Below are positions 44,221 through 52,819 of a stretch of DNA of 64,000 nucleotides, piece by piece. The notes under the pieces were generated by a model, which made no database searches, was not told where the DNA came from, and worked only from the letters and a program-made list of their open reading frames with translations. Every line of letters starts with the position of its first letter. The stretch's first letter is position 1. Made by a program: the position numbers and the translations under genes. This DNA comes from Halomonas shengliensis (GTDB taxonomy: Bacteria; Pseudomonadota; Gammaproteobacteria; Pseudomonadales; Halomonadaceae), in contig NZ_FNIV01000009.1 of the NCBI RefSeq assembly GCF_900104135.1, positions 62,001 through 126,000 of the forward strand, given 5' to 3'.

Positions 44221-45495
44221 ATGAGCGAGTCGGAACAGACCACGGCCCCGGCCGAGAACCGCAAGCCCAAGCGTCGTCGCCGCAAGCCGCGCCGTCGCCA
44301 GTCGAACTGGGACCTGCGCCAGTTCCAGGTCCCCCCGGTGGCCGGCAAGTGGCGCTTTCACGACTTCGACCTGCCGCTGCCGCTGATGCGCGCCATCCAC
44401 GCCCTGGGCTTCGAGTACTGCACCCCGATCCAGGCGGAGGCGCTGCGCCACACCCTGCTGGGTGGTGACGTGGTGGGCAAGGCGCAGACCGGCACCGGCA
44501 AGACCGCCGCCTTCCTGATCTCGATCCTCGCCTACTTCCTCGAGGAGGAGCGCCCCAACGGCCAGAAGAACGGCGCACCGCGCTCGCTGATCGTCGCCCC
44601 CACCCGGGAGCTGGCGCTGCAGATCGAGAAGGACGCCAAGGCCCTGGCCCGCTTCACCGACCTCAAGGTGGCCAGCGTGGTCGGCGGCATGGACTACCAG
44701 AAGCAGCGCGAGGGACTCGCCGGCAAGGTCGATATCCTGGTGGCCACCCCCGGTCGCCTGCTGGACTTCCACGAGAAGCGCGACGTCGACCTGCGCGAGG
44801 TGGAGGTGCTGGTGCTCGACGAGGCGGATCGCATGCTCTCCATGGGCTTCATCCCTGACGTCAAGCGCATCATCCGCCACACCCCGAAGAAGGAGGAGCG
44901 CCAGACCTTCCTGTTCTCGGCCACCTTCACCGAGGACATCCTCAACCTGGCGAGCCAGTGGACCCATGAGCCGGCCCATGTCGAGATCGCGGTCACCGTG
45001 GACAACCAGGCGGACATCGACCAGCGCGTCTACCTGGTGAGCGATGCCGACAAGCAGCGCCTGCTCATCAACCTGCTGCAGCAGGAGAGCTTCGACCGGG
45101 TGATGGTGTTCGGCAACCGCCGCGACCTGGTACGTAAGCTCGACGAGCTGCTGCGCCAGGCCGACATCAACGTGGCCATGCTCTCCGGCGACGTGCCCCA
45201 GAACCAGCGCATCCAGACCCTGGAGAAGTTCCGCGAGGGCGAGATCCAGGTGCTGGTGGCCACCGACGTGGCCGGGCGCGGCATCCATATCGAAGACGTC
45301 AGCCACGTGGTCAACTACACCCTGCCCGAGGACCCGGAGGACTACGTCCACCGCATCGGCCGTACCGGCCGTGCCGGCGCCAAGGGGGTCTCGATCAGCT
45401 TCGTCGGCGAGGAGGACGCCTTCTCCCTGCCCGAGATCGAGCGCTTCATCGGCGACAAGCTGCCCTGCGAACACCCCCCGGAAGGACTGCTGTAA
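44221..45495 (+). CDS. rhlB: DEAD-box ATP-dependent RNA helicase, RhlB type
   Basis: 424 residues from the ATG at 44221; the frame is open upstream through the divergent gene but the protein begins [21 protein letters not shown] basic N-terminal tail precedes the helicase core: Q motif ([12 protein letters not shown]), Walker [21 protein letters not shown] motif [14 protein letters not shown] motif FLFSATF, and [10 protein letters not shown]. RhlB unwinds RNA in the RNA degradosome with RNase E. dinG follows 6 bp downstream. Confidence 0.93.
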   Translation: MSESEQTTAPAENRKPKRRRRKPRRRQSNWDLRQFQVPPVAGKWRFHDFDLPLPLMRAIHALGFEYCTPIQAEALRHTLLGGDVVGKAQTGTGKTAAFLISILAYFLEEERPNGQKNGAPRSLIVAPTRELALQIEKDAKALARFTDLKVASVVGGMDYQKQREGLAGKVDILVATPGRLLDFHEKRDVDLREVEVLVLDEADRMLSMGFIPDVKRIIRHTPKKEERQTFLFSATFTEDILNLASQWTHEPAHVEIAVTVDNQADIDQRVYLVSDADKQRLLINLLQQESFDRVMVFGNRRDLVRKLDELLRQADINVAMLSGDVPQNQRIQTLEKFREGEIQVLVATDVAGRGIHIEDVSHVVNYTLPEDPEDYVHRIGRTGRAGAKGVSISFVGEEDAFSLPEIERFIGDKLPCEHPPEGLL

Positions 45496-45501
45496 CCCGC
45501 G

Positions 45502-47646
45502 ATGCTGGATGAGGCCCTCAAGAACGAGATCCAGGGCGCCTACCGCCGCGTGCTGGAGGGCCTGGGCCTCACCCCCCGCTACGGCCAGCGCCTGATGATC
45601 GCCGAGATCGCCCGCACCCTGGCGGGCATCGAGGCAGACGAGACCGGCAAGCGCACCTCCGACGAGCATGTCTGCGTGCTCGAGGCGGGTACCGGCACCG
45701 GCAAGACCCTCGCCTACCTGCTCGCCGCCCTGCCCGTGGCACGGGCGCGCGGCAAGCGCCTGGTGCTCTCCACCGCCACGGTGGCCCTGCAGGAGCAGGT
45801 GCTGCATCAGGACCTGCCGGCGCTGCGCGCCCACAGTGGCATCGACTTCCGCTTCGCCCTGGCCAAGGGGCGCGGGCGCTACGTCTGCGTGGCGCGTCTC
45901 GACCAGGCCCTGGAGGGCGGCGAGGAGAACCCCACCCTGTCGCTCTTCGAGCAGGCGCTGGACAGCGGCGGCGACGACTTCCAGGCGCTGGTCAAGTCGA
46001 TGGGCGACGCCTACGGCAGCGGCCGCTGGGAAGGCGACCGCGACAGTTGGCCGGAGGCGATCGACGACGCCCACTGGCGCCGTCTCACCGTCGACCATCG
46101 CCAGTGCACCAACCGCCGCTGCGGCCACTTCGGCGCCTGCGCCTTCTTCCGCGCCCGCCGCGACCTGGAACAGGCCGACATCATCGTCGCCAACCACGAC
46201 CTGGTGCTGGCCGACCTCTCCCTGGGCGGCGGCGTGGTGCTACCCGACCCGGGTGACTGCATCCACGTCTTCGACGAGGGGCACCACCTGCCCGACAAGG
46301 CGCTCAACCACTTCGCCCACCGCTTCGGCGTCAATGCAGGCCTGCGCTGGTTGCGCAACCTGAAGAAGTCGCTCACCGAGCTCAACGCCGCCCTGGGCGG
46401 CCAGGCGACCGTGGCGCGGCTGCTGGCCAGCCTGCCCCAGGCGCTGGATGCCGCCGAGCCACGCCTCGGCGAGGCCTTCGCCCTGGGCCACCAGCTGGCC
46501 GAGCGCCCCCAGGGACTCGGCGACGAGGAGAGCTTCCACCAGCATCGCTTCGAGATGGGCCGCGCCCCCGCCGCGCTGCAGGAGCATGCCGCGGCGCTGG
46601 TGGTGGTGTTCGCCGAGCTCTCCCGCACCCTGGAGAGCATCGCCGATATCCTGCGCGAGAGCCTCGACCCCGAGAAGCACACCGGCCTGCCCCGGGAGGC
46701 CGCCGAGGCATGGCTGCCGCTGATCGCCCTGCTGCATGGCCGCGCCCTGGAGGCCCACGCCCTGTGGCAGGCCTTCGCCGAGACCGATGCCGAAGGCGAA
46801 CCGCCCCGGGCCCGCTGGCTGACCCTGGAGCGGTTCGGTGGCGAACCGGAGCTGACCTTCTCGGCGAGCCCCGTCTCCGCCGCCCACACCCTGGCCAGGA
46901 ACCTGTGGGGCACCACCTTCGGTGCCGTGGTCACCTCGGCGACGCTCACAGCCCTGGGCCGCTTCGAACGCCTGCAGGAGCGCGCCGGGCTCGCCAACCG
47001 CTACCGCTACCAGCGCCTTCCGAGCCCCTTCGACTACTCGCGGGCGGTGCTCAGCGTGCCACGGGAGGCCGTCGACCCCGCCGACCGCGAAGGCCACGAG
47101 CGCGCCATCGTCGACTTCGTGCAGGGGCTGGGAAAGCAGGAGGCGGTGCTTGCGCTGTTCTCGTCGCGGGCCCAGCTGCGCGCGGTGGAGAAGGCGCTGC
47201 CCCGGACACTCGCCGAGCGGGTACTGGCCCAGGACCGCTTGCCCAAACGCGAGCTAATCAGCCGACACCGCGAACGGGTGGACGCCGGCGAGGGCAGCAT
47301 CATCTTCGGCCTGGCGAGCTTCGCCGAGGGCATCGACCTGCCCGGCGACTACCTGACCCACGTGGTGATCACCCGCCTGCCCTTCGCGGTGCCCGACGAC
47401 CCGGTGGGAGCGACGCTCGCCGAGTGGATCGAGCGCCAGGGCGGCAACCCCTTCATGCGCATCAGCGTGCCCGACGCCTCCATCAAGCTGGTGCAGGCCT
47501 GCGGCCGGCTGATCCGCAAGGAGGCCGACCACGGCCGCATCACCCTGCTCGACCGCCGCGTGCTGACGCGCCGCTACGGCCGGGCGCTCCTCGACTCCCT
47601 GCCGCCCTTCGTGCGCGAGATCGACGGGGTACGGCAGGCGCCGTAA
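45502..47646 (+). CDS. dinG: ATP-dependent DNA helicase DinG
   Basis: 714 residues, XPD-like superfamily 2 helicase. Walker A is EAGTGTGKTLAYL; the four iron-sulfur cysteines lie in GRYVCVARL and CTNRRCGHFGACAFF; the DEGH box is HVFDEGHHLPDK; the C-terminal SF2 motifs appear as CGRLIRKEADHGRITLLDRR. It unwinds 5' single-strand-tailed duplex and R-loops. It is separated from rhlB by 6 bp, so the two may be co-transcribed. Confidence 0.95.
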   Translation: MLDEALKNEIQGAYRRVLEGLGLTPRYGQRLMIAEIARTLAGIEADETGKRTSDEHVCVLEAGTGTGKTLAYLLAALPVARARGKRLVLSTATVALQEQVLHQDLPALRAHSGIDFRFALAKGRGRYVCVARLDQALEGGEENPTLSLFEQALDSGGDDFQALVKSMGDAYGSGRWEGDRDSWPEAIDDAHWRRLTVDHRQCTNRRCGHFGACAFFRARRDLEQADIIVANHDLVLADLSLGGGVVLPDPGDCIHVFDEGHHLPDKALNHFAHRFGVNAGLRWLRNLKKSLTELNAALGGQATVARLLASLPQALDAAEPRLGEAFALGHQLAERPQGLGDEESFHQHRFEMGRAPAALQEHAAALVVVFAELSRTLESIADILRESLDPEKHTGLPREAAEAWLPLIALLHGRALEAHALWQAFAETDAEGEPPRARWLTLERFGGEPELTFSASPVSAAHTLARNLWGTTFGAVVTSATLTALGRFERLQERAGLANRYRYQRLPSPFDYSRAVLSVPREAVDPADREGHERAIVDFVQGLGKQEAVLALFSSRAQLRAVEKALPRTLAERVLAQDRLPKRELISRHRERVDAGEGSIIFGLASFAEGIDLPGDYLTHVVITRLPFAVPDDPVGATLAEWIERQGGNPFMRISVPDASIKLVQACGRLIRKEADHGRITLLDRRVLTRRYGRALLDSLPPFVREIDGVRQAP

Positions 47647-47682
47647 GGAGCAAGGCGCAAGGCGCAAGGAGCAAGGAGCAAG
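47645..47682. repeat. Short tandem array of GGAGCAA/GGCGCAA heptamers
   Basis: About five copies of the heptamer AAGGAGC / AAGGCGC lie in tandem at 47645-47682, directly after the dinG stop and before the convergent TPR gene. The same heptamer family occurs as the arms of the 20.04-kb hairpin and as a 19-copy array at 63.6 kb. Confidence 0.75.
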
Positions 47683-47741
47683 CCTGCAGGGTTTCGCACC
47701 GAGGCTCGCGACGAGGAGCCTTGCGGCTCAACGTACAGCGT

Positions 47742-48815
47742 TTATGGCGCTGGGTGCTGACCAGCCTGGGCCAGGGCCCGCTCGGCCAGCGCGTCGCGCC
47801 CCCAGGCGTGGGCCAGGCGACCGAGCCGCTGCCAGTCCTCCCCCTTCTCGCTGAGCTCCGCCACCGCCTGCCAGGCGGCCAGGGCGCGCTCGCGGTCCCT
47901 GGCCCGCTCCCAGGCCTGAGCCAGCAGGCGCCGGTTCGCCTCGTCATCGTCCAGCGCGCCCGACGCCAGGGCCGCCGCCAGCTGCTCCGCAGCGCGGGCT
48001 GGGGTGCCGCCGGCCAGGTGCAGCTCGATCCGTCGGCGAAGTGCCTCAGACCCGGTGAGCACGCCGGCGCGCCACCCCGCCTCCCAGATCGCCGCGGCCC
48101 GGCCGGGCTCGCCGGCACGCTGGGCCAGGGCGGCCGCCTCGCGCCAGTGTGCCGGGTCGCGGCTGTCGGCAAGCCCGGCCGTGAGCAGGGAGAGCGCCTC
48201 CTCCTCGCGCCCCGCACGGCGTAACACGGCGGCGGCCAGCGCCTGCTGCCGGGGGTCGGGCCGGGGCGTCGCCGCCAGCGCCTGGTCCAGCCAGGTCGCC
48301 GCGGCCTCCCAGCGCTCGAGCTCGGCCAGCGCCCGGGTCAGGCGCCAATGGTCGCCGGGCTCGCCCGGGTGACGCGACAGCCACTGCGCCAGCAACTCGC
48401 TCCCCAGTTCACGCTCCCCCGCGGCGAGGCGCAGGCGTGCCTCGTCGTGCAACCAGCGGTCATGCTGCGCCGCCTCGAGGCCGTCGAGGCGGCGCGCCTC
48501 GGCAAGCAGGTCGGCCGCCCGCGCCGGCTCACCCTGCCGCGAGGCGGCACCGGCGGCCAGCTGCAGATAGAGGGCGCGGGCCCAGCGGTCGGCCGCATTG
48601 CCGCCGGCCAGACGCCGCGCCTGCGCCAGGGCACGCTCCTCCACCGCGGCGGGCTCGCCGCCCTGAAGGCGTGCCTCCAGCCGCTGCAGGTCCTCGATGA
48701 AGGCGGCCTCGAGCGGGGGGGCGGCCTGGGCCGGCGTCACGGCCACCAGCCAGCAGAGCAGCAGGCCGACAGGAAGGTATCCGCGATGGTGCATCCATGA
48801 CTCCCGGCGATTCAT
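47742..48815 (-). CDS. Exported TPR-repeat protein of the TonB operon
   Basis: 357 residues. A signal peptide is visible in GYLPVGLLLCWLVAVTPAQA, followed by a run of TPR-like helix pairs (LGSELLAQWLSRHPGEPGDHW, WEAAATWLDQALAATPRPDP, RERALAAWQAVAELSEKGED). In Vibrio-type TonB2 operons a TPR protein ends the operon and supports energy transfer to receptors. Its ATG overlaps the tonB stop by 4 bp, making it the sixth gene of the operon. Confidence 0.8.
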   Translation of the reverse strand: MNRRESWMHHRGYLPVGLLLCWLVAVTPAQAAPPLEAAFIEDLQRLEARLQGGEPAAVEERALAQARRLAGGNAADRWARALYLQLAAGAASRQGEPARAADLLAEARRLDGLEAAQHDRWLHDEARLRLAAGERELGSELLAQWLSRHPGEPGDHWRLTRALAELERWEAAATWLDQALAATPRPDPRQQALAAAVLRRAGREEEALSLLTAGLADSRDPAHWREAAALAQRAGEPGRAAAIWEAGWRAGVLTGSEALRRRIELHLAGGTPARAAEQLAAALASGALDDDEANRRLLAQAWERARDRERALAAWQAVAELSEKGEDWQRLGRLAHAWGRDALAERALAQAGQHPAP

Positions 48816-49591
48816 CTCAGCTGGAACTCCAGGCGCTGGCGCGCCCGGCGCAGCCCCTGGGCGGGCTCGAAGCGCCAGCGCGATACCGCCTGGCGCGCGG
48901 CCTTGTCGAAGACGTTGGCGGGGCGCGCCGAGGTCACGCGAATGCTGGAGCGGTCGACGCTGCCGTCGGCGCGAATCACGAACGCCAGCTCGACGTACCC
49001 CTCGAGGCCACGACGCTGGGCCCGCGACGGATACTCCGGCGGCACCCGGCGGGTGGGCGCAATCTGCCCCACGTCCACCGGCTCGCGGCTGACGGGCGCC
49101 CGGGCCACCGCCTCCTCGGGGCTCTCGGCCGCCGGGGAGGATGCCGACGCGGGGGCCGGGGAAGGTACCGGATCCGGGGCGGGCGCCGCCCGCGGTTCCC
49201 GCGGCAGCTCGCGACGGGGCTCGGGGGGTGGTGGCTCCTGCGGCGGGGGGTCGGGGCGTACCTCGGCCAGCTCGGGCAGCGAGCTGTCCAGCGCCACCGG
49301 CTCCGCCCGCTCGGCCGGTAGCTCGGCCTCCGGCAAGGCCAGGGCGGCATCCGGCAAGGGGGCAGGCTCCGGCAGCGGCGGCGGGGTGGCGGCCGGTGGC
49401 ACCGCAGGGGGCGGCGGGGTGGCAGGCTCGGCCGCCTCGGGCTCCGGCGCCGCCACCGGCTGCATCATCGTCAGCGGCATCTCCAGCACCTCGATCTCCT
49501 GTTCCGGCGGTGACACCAGCAGCGCCAGCAGCCAGAAGAGCCCCAGCGCCAGGAGGGCACCGGCCAGGATGGCGACCGGGACCCGGGTCAT
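48812..49591 (-). CDS. tonB: TonB energy-transducing protein
   Basis: 259 residues. One N-terminal membrane helix (ILAGALLALGLFWLLALLV) is followed by a long Pro/Glu/Ala-rich periplasmic linker that spans the periplasm and a C-terminal TonB domain (RVPPEYPSRAQRRGLEGYVEL, KAARQAVSRWRFEPAQG). It couples the inner-membrane proton gradient to outer-membrane receptors. It overlaps exbD by 4 bp and the TPR gene by 4 bp. Confidence 0.93.
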   Translation of the reverse strand: MTRVPVAILAGALLALGLFWLLALLVSPPEQEIEVLEMPLTMMQPVAAPEPEAAEPATPPPPAVPPAATPPPLPEPAPLPDAALALPEAELPAERAEPVALDSSLPELAEVRPDPPPQEPPPPEPRRELPREPRAAPAPDPVPSPAPASASSPAAESPEEAVARAPVSREPVDVGQIAPTRRVPPEYPSRAQRRGLEGYVELAFVIRADGSVDRSSIRVTSARPANVFDKAARQAVSRWRFEPAQGLRRARQRLEFQLR

Positions 49592-49998
49592 GGCGCGCCT
49601 CGGGTCGCCGCCACCGCGACCTTCTCCACGCCGGCCTGGCGGATGCGATCCATCACCTCGATCAGGAGACCCGTGGTGGCGTCGCGATCGGCCTGGATCA
49701 CCACGCCGCCCTCGCCGCTGACCAGCGCCGCGACCTCATCACCGACACGGTGGGCATCCACCGGCTCGCCATCCACCCAGACGGCGCCCTCGGGGGTGAT
49801 GGCCACCATCAGCTGGGCATCCGGCTGCGGCGCGGCGGCGCTGGATTCGGGCCGCTGGATCTCGACACCGCTCTCCTTGATGAAGCTGGTGGTGACGATG
49901 AAGAAGATCAGCATGATGAAGACCACGTCGAGCATCGGGGTCAGGTTGACCTCGCCGGCGTCACCCGCCTCAGCGACGGTCATGCGGCGTCTACGCAT
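49588..49998 (-). CDS. exbD: Biopolymer transport protein ExbD
   Basis: 136 residues from the ATG at 49998, after a GGAGGAGAA ribosome-binding site inside the preceding gene. MRRRRMTVAEAGDAGEVNLTP leads into one membrane helix (MLDVVFIMLIFFIVTTSFI) with the essential Asp near its start, then the periplasmic domain. It forms the proton channel with ExbB. The start overlaps the exbB stop by 8 bp. Confidence 0.93.
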   Translation of the reverse strand: MRRRRMTVAEAGDAGEVNLTPMLDVVFIMLIFFIVTTSFIKESGVEIQRPESSAAAPQPDAQLMVAITPEGAVWVDGEPVDAHRVGDEVAALVSGEGGVVIQADRDATTGLLIEVMDRIRQAGVEKVAVAATRGAP

Positions 49999-50527
49999 CG
50001 TTCTCCTCCACGGCGCGGGCCAGGCGGTCATGCAGCCGCTGGTCCTCGCGCCGGATGATCTGTTCCAGGCGGGTGGTGAACAGCAGCCCCACCACGGCTA
50101 CCGCCATCCCCGCCAGGGTGGGCAGGGTGGCGCGCGCCACCCCGTCGGCCATGGCCCGTGCCTGGCCGGTGTCGCTCAGCGCCAGGCTGTCGAACACCGC
50201 GATCATGCCGGTCACGGTACCCAGCAGGCCGAGCAGCGGGCAGAGCGCCACCAGCAGCTTGAGCCAGGGCAGCGGCCGGCGCAGTCGCGCGATCAGCTCG
50301 CGGGTCCAGACCTCGCGCAGGGTCAGGGCGCTCCAGCTGTGGTGATCCGGCCGCGCGGCCCAGCGCCGGATCAGTGCGCGCCGCGCTCGCCGGTAGGTGA
50401 TGCGGAAGAACAGCACTCGCTCCAGGGCCAGGCTGAAGAGCAGCGTCGCCACCGCGACGATACCCAGCAGCACGACCCCGCCGGCATCGACCAGCCGTGC
50501 AAGGGGCTCAAGCCAGAGCGGCAGCAT
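49991..50527 (-). CDS. exbB: ExbB/TolQ-family proton channel subunit
   Basis: 178 residues with three membrane helices (about 15-35, 85-105 and 130-155). The conserved core is LKLLVALCPLLGLLGTVTGMIAVFDSL and ATLPTLAGMAVAVVGLLFTTRL. It pairs with ExbD to energise TonB. It overlaps the TtpC-like gene by 20 bp. Confidence 0.93.
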   Translation of the reverse strand: MLPLWLEPLARLVDAGGVVLLGIVAVATLLFSLALERVLFFRITYRRARRALIRRWAARPDHHSWSALTLREVWTRELIARLRRPLPWLKLLVALCPLLGLLGTVTGMIAVFDSLALSDTGQARAMADGVARATLPTLAGMAVAVVGLLFTTRLEQIIRREDQRLHDRLARAVEENDA

Positions 50528-51896
50528 GGGTCGCCTTCCCGCGGGTACCGGGCACCGGGTGACGGCTTTCCAGGCGCTCGGCCAGGGCCGCGCTGGCCTG
50601 CCCCTCGATGACGCCGGTGAGTCGGCGGCTGCGCCCGGCCAGGGCCGTATGGGCGAACAGCAGCGGCACCGCGGTGACCAGCCCGAGCACGGTGGTCACC
50701 AGCGCCTGGCTGATGCCCCCGGCCATCAGCTGCGGGTCGCCGGTGCCGAAGACGGTGATCGCCTGGAAGGTGACGATCATGCCGGTGACGGTACCCAGCA
50801 GCCCCAGCAGCGGCGCCACCGCGGCCAGCAGCTTGACCAGCGGCTGCCCCCGCTCGAGCCGCGGCAACTCCGCCAGCACCGCCTCGTCCAAGCGTGCCTC
50901 CAGCGCCTCCGGAGAGGGATCGTCCGCAAGCGCCCGGAAGCGCAGCAGCACACGGCCCAGCGGGTTGTCTTCGCGCAGGCGATCCAGCCCCCTGAGCTGC
51001 CGGCGCACCGCGATGCTGACCTTGAGCAGGTAGCCGTACTGGGCAAGGGCCACCAACAGGCCGAAGGCCCCCAGCCCCACCACCACATAGCCCACGGCAC
51101 CGCCCTGCTGGAAGCGCTCCATCAGGCTGGGGCGCTGGGCGAGTGCGGCGATCACCTGGCCCCGGGTGGGGTCCAGGGCGACGCGATCACCCTCCCCGGC
51201 CTGGAAGGCGGCCAGCCGCTCGCTCACCGCGTCCGGGGTACGCGCCACCGTGGCCAGCAGGCCCTCCTCGGCGCCGCGCTCGAGCAGCTCGCCCTGGCTG
51301 AAGGCCGCCAGGTCGCCCAGGCGCACCACCTCGCGGCTGGCGATCTCGCCGTCGCTGGCGGCCACCGGGGCCTCGAAGGCCCAGAGGCGACCGGTCTCGG
51401 CGGTCAGCGCCATCAGCGCGTCGCCCAGGGCCTCGAGGTGCTCGGGGCGCAGCACCTCGGCATCATCCAGGCGCGGCGGCAGCGCGGCGCCGCCCACCGT
51501 GACCCAGCTCTCGGCCAGGGCATCGCGCAGCTCGCCGCTGTGGCGCGCCAGGGTGTCCAGCACCGCGGAGAGGTCTTCCCCCTCTTCGGCCTGGCGGGCC
51601 GCCAACGCCGCTTCGCGCGCCTGCAGCGCCGCCTGGCGCTCCGCCTGAGCCGCGGCACGCGCCTCGGCCTGTGCGTTGGCGGCTCGGGCCTCCTCGAGGG
51701 CCGCGGCCAGGGCGTCACGATCCTCGACCAGCTCGGCCAGGCGCTGGGCATCGCGGGCCTCGGCGGCCTCGCGCTCGGCACGCAGGGTGGCCAGGGGGTC
51801 GTCCTGAGCCGCGGCAGGCAGCGCACCGGCCAGCAGCAATGCGGCCAGGGCGGCCGCGACGAGACGCCGGGCAGCCGGCATGACGGGGGAGATCAT
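50508..51896 (-). CDS. Long ExbB-like protein with N-terminal coiled coil (TtpC type)
   Basis: 462 residues. A signal peptide (VAAALAALLLAGALPAAAQ) is followed by a coiled coil of about 80 residues (EAARAANAQAEARAAAQAERQ-like heptads), a periplasmic domain, and a C-terminal MotA/TolQ/ExbB module with the segment LVKLLAAVAPLLGLLGTVTGMIVTFQAI. This matches TtpC of Vibrio TonB2 systems, which bridges the inner-membrane complex to its receptors. It overlaps the DUF3450 gene by 4 bp. Confidence 0.88.
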   Translation of the reverse strand: MISPVMPAARRLVAAALAALLLAGALPAAAQDDPLATLRAEREAAEARDAQRLAELVEDRDALAAALEEARAANAQAEARAAAQAERQAALQAREAALAARQAEEGEDLSAVLDTLARHSGELRDALAESWVTVGGAALPPRLDDAEVLRPEHLEALGDALMALTAETGRLWAFEAPVAASDGEIASREVVRLGDLAAFSQGELLERGAEEGLLATVARTPDAVSERLAAFQAGEGDRVALDPTRGQVIAALAQRPSLMERFQQGGAVGYVVVGLGAFGLLVALAQYGYLLKVSIAVRRQLRGLDRLREDNPLGRVLLRFRALADDPSPEALEARLDEAVLAELPRLERGQPLVKLLAAVAPLLGLLGTVTGMIVTFQAITVFGTGDPQLMAGGISQALVTTVLGLVTAVPLLFAHTALAGRSRRLTGVIEGQASAALAERLESRHPVPGTRGKATHAAALA

Positions 51897-52681
51897 GGGG
51901 CCTCCTGCGCGGCGGCGGTGATGGGGTGGGAGACCGGCAGGGTCAGCAGCTCCGGGGCCCGCTGGTCCCGGGCGATGCGCAGGCCATGGCGAAGCTCGAC
52001 CCGCCCGGCCTCGTCGAGGAGCTGCCAGCGCGCCTCGTCGGCACGCCAGACGGCGCCCTCCCGGCCGTCGGGGGTCAGGTAGTAGAGCCCCACACGCCCC
52101 AGGCGCAGGAAGTCCACCTCGCGGCGGTTGCCGCCCTCGCCTTCTGCTTGGTGCAAGGTGCCACGCCAGGCATCCAGCTCACGGCCATAGTCGAGCTCGG
52201 CGCGCCAGGCGGCGAGGATCCGGTCCAGCCGCTCGGCAGCCGAGGCATCGGGGTCGGCCAGCCCCTGCTCGAGAGTCGCGACCCGCGCCAGGCGCTCCTC
52301 GACGAGGAACGGCAGGTCGCGCTCGACCCAGGCCTGCAGGCGCGAGACCAATGCACTTTCGAGGGCCGGCAACCTCTCACGGGTATCGGCCAGAGTCTCC
52401 AGGGCCGCCTCGCGCTCATCGAGCCGCTCGGCCAAACGGTCCAGTCGCGGCGCCTGGGCCTCGCCCTGCGCCTGGAGGCGACGGGTCTGTGCCTCCAGGC
52501 GGCGCAGTTCGGCGAGCATGTCGCGAGTCGCCTCGTCGGCGGCATCGATGCGCACCTGCAGCTCGGCCTGGGCACGCTGGCCCTCACCGGCCTCCTGCAG
52601 GAGTTCCTGGCCCAGCAGTGGGGTCGTCGCCAGCAGCAGGCCGGCACATCCCCAGCGCAGCGCGGGTAGCATCCTCTTCAC
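51893..52681 (-). CDS. DUF3450-family coiled-coil periplasmic protein
   Basis: 262 residues from a GTG at 52681, 7 nt after GGGAG. A signal peptide (MLPALRWGCAGLLLATTPLLG) precedes a long coiled coil (QRAQAELQVRIDAADEATRD and LEAQTRRLQAQGEAQAPRLD) and a C-terminal globular part (VDFLRLGRVGLYYLTPDGR). DUF3450 genes head TonB2-TtpC operons, so a helper role in TonB-dependent uptake is inferred from context. A Fur-like site lies 50-65 bp upstream. Confidence 0.85.
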   Translation of the reverse strand: MKRMLPALRWGCAGLLLATTPLLGQELLQEAGEGQRAQAELQVRIDAADEATRDMLAELRRLEAQTRRLQAQGEAQAPRLDRLAERLDEREAALETLADTRERLPALESALVSRLQAWVERDLPFLVEERLARVATLEQGLADPDASAAERLDRILAAWRAELDYGRELDAWRGTLHQAEGEGGNRREVDFLRLGRVGLYYLTPDGREGAVWRADEARWQLLDEAGRVELRHGLRIARDQRAPELLTLPVSHPITAAAQEAP

Positions 52682-52728
52682 GTCGAGCTCCCTGGATCCG
52701 TATCGAAAGGCGGCAAGATCATCTCAAA

Positions 52729-52747
52729 AATGATAACAATTATCAAT
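52729..52747 (-). promoter_or_regulatory. Fur box upstream of the TonB operon
   Basis: AATGATAACAATTATCAAT contains the dyad TGATAA-caa-TTATCA, close to the 7-1-7 Fur consensus TGATAATNATTATCA. It lies about 50 bp upstream of the DUF3450 start and would place the six-gene TonB operon under iron control. Confidence 0.7.
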
Positions 52748-52767
52748 CATATGAAGGTCACTGAGTG

Positions 52768-52801
52768 CCCCCATCCCTACCGAGCCCGGCAGGGATGGGG
52801 G
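52768..52801 (-). terminator. Hairpin after the siderophore receptor gene
   Basis: CCCCCATCCCT (52768-52778) pairs with AGGGATGGGGG (52791-52801) in an 11-bp stem with a 12-nt loop, 19 bp beyond the receptor stop. It isolates the receptor from the downstream TonB operon. Confidence 0.7.
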
Positions 52802-52819
52802 AGTGTCGCCCTAGCACCA